Part shown: in pieces, positions 1 to 6,315 of the stretch
How positions within the stretch are numbered: position 1 is the stretch's first letter
How the letters are laid out: each line of letters starts with the position of its first letter
NCBI GenBank assembly: GCA_039916485.1
Contig: JBDSLH010000031.1
Location: 1 to 24,301, forward strand
Length of the DNA stretch: 24,301 bases
Origin: JAPUDQ01 sp039916485
GTDB lineage: Bacteria; Patescibacteriota; Saccharimonadia; Saccharimonadales; Saccharimonadaceae
Direction: 5' to 3'
Program-made: the position numbers and the translations under genes
The notes under the pieces: generated by a model
Databases searched by the model: none
The model's input: the letters and a program-made list of their open reading frames with translations, nothing else
Told to the model about the DNA's origin: nothing

Positions 1-677
1 ATGAAGCCCGTCGAGTAGTGAAAGCCGATGTCCCCATTGAAGACCGAGAACCACGGCATCTCCGCTTCGTACAGATTGGAGTAGCCGGCAGCGATCTTGG
101 CCTGAACCCGGAATGCGCCAGTTGGCGTGTTCTTGGAGACCCATTTGCTGATCTTCTTGTCGTAGGCATAGCCCCCGGTCCGCGCCTGGACGGTAGTGAT
201 GAGCGTCGCATCCCGGAAGAGGTAGACACGCGCCACATTGCTCACTGCGGGAGAGCCACGCACGCCGATCTTGTCGACGATGGCGATGGTGCCCGACTCA
301 GACCAACGGGGGGTGAGGAGTGCGAGGATCTTGGGGTGTGGCTTCGGGTTCGCTGCCATGGTTGCCCGAGTCTTGGGGCCGGGGACTCCGTCGGCTACGA
401 GGCCGTAGAGAGTCTGGAACTCCTTGACTGCTCTGGTTGTGTCTGCCCCGAAGTGGCCGTCAGATCCGAAACGTCCGCTGGGGATGCCTCGGACAGAAAG
501 CCCGTTCTGGAGTTGTGTGACACAGGTGCCGGTGGCTCCGGGTCGCACCGTTGTGGTGCTGCAAGAGACTGCTGCCTGGGCGCTGGGTGCCACGATGAGT
601 GTTGCGAAGGTCAACGACAGAGCCACAAACAGGGCTCTGATGCGTGAATTCTTATAACTGTTGGTGAGGTGCGTCAC
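1..677 (-). CDS. Secreted L,D-transpeptidase (YkuD) with peptidoglycan-binding domain, partial
   Basis: Runs off the left edge; 225 codons are visible and the C-terminus is missing. The likely start is GTG at 677, six bases after GGAAGGA (684-690); an in-frame ATG at 692 overlaps that SD and is less likely. Residues about 10-35 form a signal peptide (basic, hydrophobic, then APSAQA before the cut). Residues about 40-100 match PG_binding_1: a VTQLQNGL repeat, AVKEFQ and GLVADGVPGPKT. From about 125 a YkuD fold begins, with the TPTGAFRV strand motif and GFHYSTGF near the edge. The catalytic HG...SHGCxR block would lie beyond the window, so activity cannot be judged. The family cross-links or remodels peptidoglycan outside the cell using a Cys nucleophile. 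The gene is clearly GC-richer than its neighbours and uses C/G-ending codons, which suggests transfer from an actinobacterium (inference). Confidence 0.85.
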   Translation of the reverse strand, partial: MTHLTNSYKNSRIRALFVALSLTFATLIVAPSAQAAVSCSTTTVRPGATGTCVTQLQNGLSVRGIPSGRFGSDGHFGADTTRAVKEFQTLYGLVADGVPGPKTRATMAANPKPHPKILALLTPRWSESGTIAIVDKIGVRGSPAVSNVARVYLFRDATLITTVQARTGGYAYDKKISKWVSKNTPTGAFRVQAKIAAGYSNLYEAEMPWFSVFNGDIGFHYSTGF

Positions 678-723
678 TGCTGGTCCTTCCATAGGTGTTA
701 GGGATAAAGCAATGGCATATATA

Positions 724-751
724 ATTATACCATTAAAACATACAAAAGCAA
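724..751 (-). promoter_or_regulatory. Putative promoter of the L,D-transpeptidase gene
   Basis: On the minus strand TTGCTT (746-751) and TATAAT (724-729) are separated by 16 bp. The 693-826 gap is AT-rich and carries this promoter and the divergent ftsE promoter; nothing else coding is seen in it. Transcription would begin near 717, giving a leader of about 40 nt containing the SD. Confidence 0.5.
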
Positions 752-787
752 TGTTAACTGAGTAAATATAAAGTTTATGGTTTATCT

Positions 788-816
788 GTAACAGTCAGAG
801 GCAACTGTTGTATAAT
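788..816 (+). promoter_or_regulatory. Putative ftsE promoter with inverted repeat; leaderless
   Basis: A perfect TATAAT at 811-816 sits 10 nt before the ftsE ATG (827) and no SD is present, so the mRNA is probably leaderless or nearly so. The -35 position (788-793, GTAACA) is weak. An inverted repeat AACAGT (790-795) / ACTGTT (804-809) fills the -35/-10 spacer and could be an operator. Confidence 0.6.
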
Positions 817-826
817 AGATACAGTA

Positions 827-1510
827 ATGATTCTACTGGACCGAGTAACAAAGACGTATGGGAAAGAGGGTACGCCTGCACTAAGTCGTATTTCTCTTCA
901 TATCGAACCAAAAGAGTTCGTCATCTTAGTTGGTACCAGTGGTGCAGGTAAATCAACGCTCCTAAAGCTTCTTACCCGAGAAGAAAAACCGACCAGTGGC
1001 AAAATTGTTGTCGGTGGTATCGATTACGACACCCTCAAAGACCGTCATGTACCACTCCTTAGGCGCAAGATTGGTGTCGTGTTCCAGGACTTTAAACTCC
1101 TCCCACAGCGAACTGTGTTTGAAAACGTTGCGTTTGCACTCGAAATTGCCGGTATGACGAGTCGCGAGATTAAGAGCACGGTGCCTAAAGTCATCGAGCT
1201 CGTTGGCCTCAAAGGCAAAGAGAACAGCTATCCACGAGAACTATCAGGTGGAGAGCGACAGCGAGTTGCTATCGCACGTGCTGTAGTGCGTCAGCCAAAG
1301 ATTTTGATTGCCGATGAGCCAACAGGTAACCTCGATCCAAAACACAGCTGGGACATTGTCCGATTGCTCGAGAAGATTAACAGGTATGGCACAACAGTAC
1401 TCCTGACTACTCACAATGTCGATATTGTAAATAAACTCAAACGACGTGTCATCACACTCGATCACGGCAAGATTTCATCTGACGTAGCATCAGGAGGATA
1501 TAAACAATAA
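827..1510 (+). CDS. ftsE: Cell-division ABC transporter ATPase FtsE
   Basis: 227 aa, the usual FtsE length. Visible ABC motifs: Walker A GTSGAGKST (about residues 37-45), Q-loop at VVFQDFKLLP, signature LSGGERQ, Walker B LIADEPTGNLD and the switch His in LLTTHN. FtsE hydrolyses ATP on the inner face of the membrane and works with FtsX to gate peptidoglycan hydrolases at the septum rather than to transport a solute. The stop overlaps the ftsX start by one base (TAATG), so the pair is translationally coupled. The start is the ATG 10 nt after a TATAAT box; no SD is present. The next genes, ftsX and an EnvC-like M23 protein, confirm the assignment. Confidence 0.97.
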   Translation: MILLDRVTKTYGKEGTPALSRISLHIEPKEFVILVGTSGAGKSTLLKLLTREEKPTSGKIVVGGIDYDTLKDRHVPLLRRKIGVVFQDFKLLPQRTVFENVAFALEIAGMTSREIKSTVPKVIELVGLKGKENSYPRELSGGERQRVAIARAVVRQPKILIADEPTGNLDPKHSWDIVRLLEKINRYGTTVLLTTHNVDIVNKLKRRVITLDHGKISSDVASGGYKQ

Positions 1511-2496
1511 TGGCCGAACAACAAAAGGCAGCTCGGACAAAACTACGGGACAACAAAAAGTTCCGTCGTCAGTACCTGACGTGGCTCAGGATGATGCGCT
1601 ATGGTGCCAATAATTTCACGCGTAATGCCTGGCTGACAACAGCTGCGACAGCGGTCATGACCATCACGCTACTTATCGTGTTTACGACTATTGTGGCTCG
1701 CACGATGCTCAACGACACTGTTAAACAACTCCGTGAGAACATTAACCTGTCGATATTTCTTGAGAGTGATGTACAAGATAAAGATGTTTCGGCGCTCCAG
1801 AAAAAGTTGCAGGCCGATAGCAACGTCAAACGCGTAACGTTTGTCACCAGTGAGAAGGGTAGAGAGACATATATTCAGCAAAACATCGATCCAGGTGATG
1901 TCGAAGGTCTCAAGACACTTGCAGAATCGGAAGTAACATTTCCGGCTAAGTTTGATATAAACGTCGAAGATCCTGACAAACTTGGCACGATCGAAAAGCT
2001 GATTAATGAGGATAAACTGTTTAAAGATAACTTATTTGATGGTGCACGCCAGCTCGATGGTGATCGCCGCTCAGCGATCAAAACAATCAGTAGCTGGGCA
2101 GCCACTGCAGAACGCGCGGGACTCATTGGAACGATTATATTTGTTGCTATCTCTATGTTGATCGTGTTTAACACCATACGTATGGCTATCTTTAATCGTC
2201 GTGACGAAATAGATATGATGAAACTAATTGGAGCAGATAAAGGCTTTATCCGCGGTCCGTTTGTTGTCGAGGCTGTAATGTATGGATTTTTTGCTGCTCT
2301 CATTGCAACAGGGTTGGGGTATTTCGGACTGATAACATTTAAAGATCAAGTTGCCAGTTATGGTATCGCCGTAGATAGTTTAATGGACACAATGCTGGTA
2401 TATTCGCCACTTGTACTACTAGGGATGATTGTGCTCGGTGCACTTATTGGGAACATTTCATCGCGACTCGCCGTTCAACGGTATCTAAAAGTATAA
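1510..2496 (+). CDS. ftsX: Cell-division permease-like protein FtsX
   Basis: 328 aa with the FtsX plan: cytoplasmic basic N-terminus, TM1 about residues 42-64, an extracellular domain about 65-200, then TM2 about 204-226, TM3 about 254-276 and TM4 about 294-316. The conserved stretch RRDEIDMMKLIGA follows TM2. FtsX passes FtsE ATP-cycle movements across the membrane to a coiled-coil hydrolase or activator, here presumably the adjacent M23 protein. It starts inside the ftsE stop codon; GGAGG lies 12 nt upstream, a long spacing, so coupling probably matters. It ends 14 nt before the next gene, which has a strong SD. Confidence 0.96.
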   Translation: MAEQQKAARTKLRDNKKFRRQYLTWLRMMRYGANNFTRNAWLTTAATAVMTITLLIVFTTIVARTMLNDTVKQLRENINLSIFLESDVQDKDVSALQKKLQADSNVKRVTFVTSEKGRETYIQQNIDPGDVEGLKTLAESEVTFPAKFDINVEDPDKLGTIEKLINEDKLFKDNLFDGARQLDGDRRSAIKTISSWAATAERAGLIGTIIFVAISMLIVFNTIRMAIFNRRDEIDMMKLIGADKGFIRGPFVVEAVMYGFFAALIATGLGYFGLITFKDQVASYGIAVDSLMDTMLVYSPLVLLGMIVLGALIGNISSRLAVQRYLKV

Positions 2497-2510
2497 TAAG
2501 AAGGAGATAA

Positions 2511-3701
2511 ATGAATAAGCTGAAGGAAGCTATCATACACAACACGAGTAAAATTATTGACAAAAGTGGTCATGGTTTGCTAGAATATAGAAAAGTCATG
2601 AAACAAAAATCCACCAATAAAAATTTTTCGAACTTTTTACGGCACAAAATATTGCTCGGTGTACTCCTAATTGCCGCAGTTATGGTAGCGCCACAGGTAT
2701 TTGCACAAAGCTTTCAGGACCAAATAAGCACGCTCGATGCTCAGATCAAACAGTATGAGTCTGAAGTATCACGTCTTCAAGCTGAAGGTGACACACTCCA
2801 GAATAAATTATCTATAATTACTGCTGAAAAAAATGCATTGCAGGCTGAGATCGACAAGAACGAACAGCAAAAAGTTCAACTGCAAGCTGATATTGTAGCC
2901 AACGAAGAAAAGCTTGAACGCCAGAAACGAACCCTCAACAAAACCGTAGCTCAGATCTATGCTAACGGGGACACTACACCAATTGTCATGCTCGCAAGTA
3001 GCAAAAATGTTGGTGAATACGTAACGGCACAAGAAGTACGCGGCTCAGTACGAGATCAAATGAAAACAGCTATGGATGCAGTTAAAACACTTAAGGCCGA
3101 GCTTGCAAAACAAAAGACAGATGTTGAGAATTTAATTGCACAGCAAGTTGCTCAGCGTGAACAAATAGCCGCGAAAGAAAATGAGCAAGCTCAGATCCTT
3201 GCTCAAACACGTGGTGAAGAAGCTGCCTATGGCAACATGGTTGGCTCACTCAAAGAGCAGCGAGCTACTGCTGAAGCAGCATTGGCCGCATCATTGTCTC
3301 GAGGCTCGTATCGATCAGCTGCTCCCGCGGGCTACGTTAGTGCAGGTACTGTGATTGGACACGTTGGAAGCACTGGCATGTCAACTGGCCCACATTTACA
3401 TCTTGAAGCTCGTCGTAATGGTTTGCAAAATCCAATGTCATACATCCAGGTTCAGCCTGTTGATACCCCTCCAGGCTGGGTTAGCCAAGGATATGGCAAT
3501 GCAGACCCGATGTATACAAGTGGCCACCATCCCGGCGTTGACTTCGCTGCATCGTATGGCTCTAACATCTATGCTGTCGCTCCAGGTCTTATGTACCGTG
3601 GTAGCTCAGAAGCTCTACTCGGTACATGGGCATATGGTAACGTTGCTATCGTTGAGCTTAGCGATGGTACAGCATTGATCTACGCCCACATGAGTGACTA
3701 A
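2511..3701 (+). CDS. EnvC/PcsB-like coiled-coil protein with circularly permuted M23 (LytM) domain
   Basis: 396 aa. The N-terminus has a hydrophobic signal/TM (residues 47-65, ending VFAQS). Long coiled coils span about 67-150 and 180-262, flanking a short globular part (IYANGDTTPIVMLASS) like the FtsX-binding hydrolase activators EnvC and PcsB. The catalytic part is permuted: residues 273-312 hold the usually C-terminal half (VSAGTVIGHVGSTG, then HLH at 295-297), and 322-396 hold the usually N-terminal half (H340-x3-D344, then YAHMSD at the very end). All four zinc-site residues of a LytM endopeptidase are present once. It probably cleaves septal peptidoglycan under FtsEX control. The long start (2511) has AAGGAG; a second start at ATG 2598 lies just behind an internal promoter and gives a normal signal peptide. 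Confidence 0.9.
   Translation: MNKLKEAIIHNTSKIIDKSGHGLLEYRKVMKQKSTNKNFSNFLRHKILLGVLLIAAVMVAPQVFAQSFQDQISTLDAQIKQYESEVSRLQAEGDTLQNKLSIITAEKNALQAEIDKNEQQKVQLQADIVANEEKLERQKRTLNKTVAQIYANGDTTPIVMLASSKNVGEYVTAQEVRGSVRDQMKTAMDAVKTLKAELAKQKTDVENLIAQQVAQREQIAAKENEQAQILAQTRGEEAAYGNMVGSLKEQRATAEAALAASLSRGSYRSAAPAGYVSAGTVIGHVGSTGMSTGPHLHLEARRNGLQNPMSYIQVQPVDTPPGWVSQGYGNADPMYTSGHHPGVDFAASYGSNIYAVAPGLMYRGSSEALLGTWAYGNVAIVELSDGTALIYAHMSD
2557..2586 (+). promoter_or_regulatory. Strong internal promoter within the 5' end of the M23 gene
   Basis: Consensus TTGACA (2557-2562), an 18-bp spacer, extended TGC and TAGAAT (2581-2586). ATG 2598 (Met30 of the long form) follows 11 nt later, matching the leaderless spacing at other promoters in the window. 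It would express the short form independently of ftsEX. Confidence 0.6.
3318..3698 (+). other. Circularly permuted LytM/M23 catalytic region
   Basis: The coded order is GxxIGxxGxTG-STGPHLH first, a linker of about 25 residues (about 312-336), then HPGVD, the VAPG strand and YAH last. A canonical M23 domain has the opposite order. Neither half is duplicated, so this is one rearranged domain rather than two partial ones. Confidence 0.85.
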
Positions 3702-3705
3702 GCTC

Positions 3706-3734
3706 TTGACTCTGTTATAATTTAGACATAATAA
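3706..3734 (+). promoter_or_regulatory. Possible promoter of the S41 protease gene
   Basis: TTGACT (3706-3711) with TAATAA (3729-3734) at 17 bp is one reading; a perfect TATAAT at 3716-3721 with no good -35 is another. The start GTG (3750) has GAGGGGA just upstream, so the transcript is led and uses an SD. Confidence 0.4.
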
Positions 3735-3749
3735 GTATAGAGGGGAACT

Positions 3750-4949
3750 GTGGAACCAACTCCAGATAATCATGGCAAAAAATCTGCCATATCAATGACG
3801 CATATTGCTATATTTGTGATCGCTATTATTGTGGCCTTTGTGGCCGGGACTCGTTCTGACTACGTAGTAGCGACATTACTTGGTCAAAAGACCACTTCAT
3901 CATCACTTGATTTTTCATCTGTCCAATCGCTTTATCGAGAACTTGCGAGCAGCTACGATGGAAAACTAGATACAGCTAAACTAATCGACGGTGCAAAAAA
4001 GGGCATGGTTGATGCTGTTGGCGATCCGTATACGGTCTATTTCACCGCTGCTGAAGCAAAAGAATTTCTCGGGGAACTGGAAGGCACATTTGAGGGAATT
4101 GGTGCAGAGCTTGGTAAAAAAGAAGGTATGTTAACGATTATCAACACAATCGATGGCAGTCCAGCCAAAAAAGCCGGCCTCCAGGCAAATGACAAGATTG
4201 TGATGGTAAATGATGCGGTTACATCGGGCTGGTCAGTAGAAGAAGCAGTCAAAAATATTCGGGGTGAAAAGGGAACGACAGTCAAGCTGACGATTTCGCG
4301 AACTGGACAGGATAAACCCCTTGAGATTGCAGTTGTTCGCGACCAGATCACCGATCCAAGTGTCAAAACCGAGATTACAGCAGACAATATCGGTATCCTG
4401 CGCATCACTCGATTTGGTCAGAGTGATACCGTACAGCTCGCACGACAGGCTGCACGGGAGTTTAAGGACAAAGGTGTTAAAGGAGTGATTGTTGATCTCC
4501 GAGGCAACGGTGGCGGCTACCTAGAGTCTTCACAAGATATTGCGAGTCTCTGGCTCAATAACAAAGTCATCGTGACCGAGCGTACTGGCGGTACCGTAGT
4601 AGATACTCTATATTCACGCGGCGAATCAATTCTCCAGGGTGTTCCTACAGTTCTGCTTGTCAATGAAGGCAGCGCAAGTGCGAGTGAGATCCTCGCTGGG
4701 GCACTTCGCGACAATGGCGCCGCAACCATCGTCGGTCAAAAGACATACGGTAAAGGCGTCGTACAGGACGTGCGATCACTCCGCGATGGCGGCAGTCTCA
4801 AAGTCACCATAGCTAGCTGGTACACGCCGAAAGGTAAAAATATTTCCAAAGAAGGAATTACACCGGATACAGTTATCGGCTTGACCGAAGAAGACCTAGC
4901 AGCTAGTCGCGATCCACAGAAGGATAAAGCGCTCGAGCTATTGAAATAA
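3750..4949 (+). CDS. S41 C-terminal processing (tail-specific) protease with PDZ domain
   Basis: 399 aa. One N-terminal TM anchor (residues about 17-35), an N-terminal helical region, a PDZ domain (about 108-190, with GIGAEL and AGLQANDKI), then the S41 core. The catalytic dyad is visible: Ser310 in GSASASEI and Lys335 in TYGKG, 25 residues apart as in CtpA/CtpB. The RGNGGG motif (251-256) is intact. CTPs trim C-termini of exported proteins and in several bacteria control cell-wall hydrolases, so the position right after ftsEX and the M23 gene is suggestive but not proof. GTG start with SD GAGGGG. It ends at the -35 of the next gene. Confidence 0.95.
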   Translation: MEPTPDNHGKKSAISMTHIAIFVIAIIVAFVAGTRSDYVVATLLGQKTTSSSLDFSSVQSLYRELASSYDGKLDTAKLIDGAKKGMVDAVGDPYTVYFTAAEAKEFLGELEGTFEGIGAELGKKEGMLTIINTIDGSPAKKAGLQANDKIVMVNDAVTSGWSVEEAVKNIRGEKGTTVKLTISRTGQDKPLEIAVVRDQITDPSVKTEITADNIGILRITRFGQSDTVQLARQAAREFKDKGVKGVIVDLRGNGGGYLESSQDIASLWLNNKVIVTERTGGTVVDTLYSRGESILQGVPTVLLVNEGSASASEILAGALRDNGAATIVGQKTYGKGVVQDVRSLRDGGSLKVTIASWYTPKGKNISKEGITPDTVIGLTEEDLAASRDPQKDKALELLK

Positions 4950-4970
4950 GCAGAGCGCTGTTGGTATAGT
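4941..4970 (+). promoter_or_regulatory. Promoter of receiver gene; leaderless
   Basis: TTGAAA (4941-4946, the last codons of the S41 gene), an 18-bp spacer, and TATAGT (4965-4970) with extended TGG. The ATG at 4978 follows after 7 nt without a usable SD. Confidence 0.65.
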
Positions 4971-4977
4971 AAAGGAT

Positions 4978-5349
4978 ATGCAGAAAAAAATTCTCCTCGT
5001 CGAAGATGACGGAACACTCGCTAGCGTCTACCAATCTCGCCTCGAGCTCGAAGGCTTTACCGTAGAGCATGTCGCTAATGGTGAACTAGCACTCTCAAAA
5101 GCAGTCGAATTCAGGCCAGACCTCATCGTCCTCGATGCTATGATGCCAAAGATTAATGGATTTGATGTCCTCGATATCCTCCGTAATACACCAGAGACTA
5201 TGAATGTCCGGGTTATCATGTTGACCGCATTATCACAGCCAAAAGACAAGCAGCGTGCTGAATCACTCGGGGCAGACGACTATCTCGTCAAATCACAAGT
5301 TGTTATCAGTGACGTTGTCGACCGTATCAAACACCATCTCGACATGTAG
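4978..5349 (+). CDS. Stand-alone response regulator receiver domain
   Basis: 123 aa, a receiver domain only, with no DNA-binding or enzymatic output domain. Acidic pocket E9/D10/D11, phosphoacceptor D53 (LDAMMP), Thr83 (LTALS) and Lys105 (LVKS) are all in place. It is CheY/Spo0F-like in form and would act by protein-protein contact or phosphorelay. No kinase lies beside it; the nearest is the soluble kinase at 11145. It starts leaderless from its own promoter inside the end of the S41 gene. Confidence 0.95.
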   Translation: MQKKILLVEDDGTLASVYQSRLELEGFTVEHVANGELALSKAVEFRPDLIVLDAMMPKINGFDVLDILRNTPETMNVRVIMLTALSQPKDKQRAESLGADDYLVKSQVVISDVVDRIKHHLDM

Positions 5350-5368
5350 TACTTAAAGCATAAGGGTA

Positions 5369-5397
5369 TTGACAAATAAGCAAATATTTGCTATGAT
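5369..5397 (+). promoter_or_regulatory. Strong promoter with 14-bp palindromic operator-like spacer
   Basis: TTGACA (5369-5374), 17-bp spacer, TGC plus TATGAT (5392-5397). The spacer contains a perfect palindrome AGCAAATATTTGCT (5379-5392) that reaches into the -10 box. A bound dimeric regulator would block RNA polymerase. The transcript would have a leader of about 17 nt, A-rich, without SD. Confidence 0.7.
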
Positions 5398-5420
5398 GTT
5401 TGTATACCTAAAAAACAAAT

Positions 5421-5798
5421 ATGAATCAAAAATTAGATAAACAACCAATGCTACAAGAAGACGAGATACTCGCAATACGGACTTTCGACGGTATTAAAGT
5501 AATTAATTATCGTCAATCTTCGCCTGAAGCCCAAACTGTTATCGGCGGCGAACCGTGGAAGATCGTAGGTACGGGTGAGAGCTCTGATGGTCAGCCTCTT
5601 GCTATAGTGGAACATCCGGTAACAAAAGACTTAACACCAGTTCGATTAGATCATCTTAATGCACCTGAATACATTCAGCATACCAAAGGATCACAAGATC
5701 TGGGCGAGCTAGCGGTAGATCAAGTTGTTTCTACCGGAGACGTTGCGAGTGTTTCCCATACACCTACAAAAATAAGAATCATTAATAACGCACAATAA
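5421..5798 (+). CDS. Unrecognised 125-aa soluble protein
   Basis: I do not recognise this family. It has no signal peptide or TM segment. The sequence is mixed and mostly beta-like, with a central stretch GGEPWKIVGTG, several Val/Ile-Gly strands and a hydrophilic C-terminus. It is a monocistronic unit: a consensus promoter with a palindrome in front and a perfect hairpin terminator behind. No SD is seen before the ATG; the leader is A-rich. The unusually good promoter with an embedded palindrome implies a highly expressed or tightly switched gene. The reading frame and clean boundaries support a real gene. Confidence 0.8.
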   Translation: MNQKLDKQPMLQEDEILAIRTFDGIKVINYRQSSPEAQTVIGGEPWKIVGTGESSDGQPLAIVEHPVTKDLTPVRLDHLNAPEYIQHTKGSQDLGELAVDQVVSTGDVASVSHTPTKIRIINNAQ

Positions 5799-5824
5799 GT
5801 GAGTTGCATAAACAAGATGCAATA

Positions 5825-5856
5825 AGAAAATACCTCCACATGTGGAGGTATTTTCT
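5825..5856. terminator. Perfect 32-nt palindromic bidirectional terminator
   Basis: AAAATACCTCCACA and its exact complement form a continuous self-complementary sequence flanked by A-run and T-run, so it works in both directions. It sits between the convergent 125-aa gene and rpmA. Confidence 0.9.
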
Positions 5857-5871
5857 ATGATGTTGGACTAA

Positions 5872-6144
5872 TTATTCAACAACGACTTTGGTACGGCGTT
5901 CGGTTTTGCCAGTAAAGCGGCGAGTTTTGACTTTGTTGAAGCCAACGATACCTTCGATAGCGGCATGAATCGTAAAGTTACGGCTCATGTATGTGCCAGG
6001 GCCTGCAACTTTTGTTGAGCCTACTTGGCGAATCAGGACTTCACCTGCAGATACTTTTTGGCCACCATAGCGTTTAACACCGAGGCGTGGACCAGCGTTG
6101 TTGTGGACGTTTTTACTAGTTCCACCGGCTTTGACGTGTGACAT
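5872..6144 (-). CDS. rpmA: Large-subunit ribosomal protein bL27
   Basis: 90 aa, normal L27 length. The N-terminus MSHVKAGGTSKN, RLGVKRYGGQ and VLIRQVGSTKVAGPG are diagnostic. L27 lies near the peptidyl-transferase centre of the 50S subunit. The N-terminus starts directly with the functional MSHVKAGG form, with no Firmicute-type cleavable extension. The gene is not next to rplU (L21), the usual partner. AGAGG lies 9 nt upstream of the ATG, so translation is SD-led. C-terminal residues (TERRTKVVVE) are basic then hydrophobic. Confidence 0.97.
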   Translation of the reverse strand: MSHVKAGGTSKNVHNNAGPRLGVKRYGGQKVSAGEVLIRQVGSTKVAGPGTYMSRNFTIHAAIEGIVGFNKVKTRRFTGKTERRTKVVVE

Positions 6145-6182
6145 AGAGTAGTACCTCTTAATTTATATTTGAAACTCGAAAT

Positions 6183-6211
6183 ATTGTATCAAAAAAATGT
6201 ACTTTGATCAA
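6183..6211 (-). promoter_or_regulatory. rpmA promoter
   Basis: On the minus strand TTGATC (6206-6211), 17-bp spacer, TGA plus TACAAT (6183-6188). It gives a leader of about 30 nt containing AGAGG. Confidence 0.6.
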
Positions 6212-6237
6212 GTTATATTAGAGTGAAATATACTGGA

Positions 6238-6315
6238 GCGCACGGCGCGAGCTTTAGGGGGAGGGGCTGAAGCGGTGAATTTACTTCACTGCAAGGCGGA
6301 GGGGTTTACCCCTCC
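6238..6315. repeat. GC-rich multi-hairpin intergenic element
   Basis: A compact GC-rich island in an AT-rich gap. On the plus strand: GCTTTAG (6251-6257) pairs with CTGAAGC (6267-6273) around a GGGGAGGGG loop; GCGGTGAA (6272-6279) pairs with TTCACTGC (6285-6292); GGAGGGG (6298-6304) pairs with CCCCTCC (6309-6315). GGAGGGG occurs twice (also 6260-6266), so CCCCTCC has two possible partners. The last stem touches the methyltransferase stop codon but has no good U-tract in that direction. It could be a small RNA, a REP-like repeat or a terminator remnant. Confidence 0.5.

Noticed and set aside
18..647. 209-aa plus-strand ORF (and 424-657) in the GC-rich start of the window
   Set aside because: It is antisense to the partial L,D-transpeptidase, whose signal peptide, PG-binding and YkuD motifs are unmistakable; the plus-strand protein has no recognisable motif.
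3318..3701. M23 gene as a frameshifted or truncated canonical domain
   Set aside because: The frame is continuous, both halves are complete and present once, and the stop is followed at once by promoter-like sequence, with no remnant of a second HxH half downstream.
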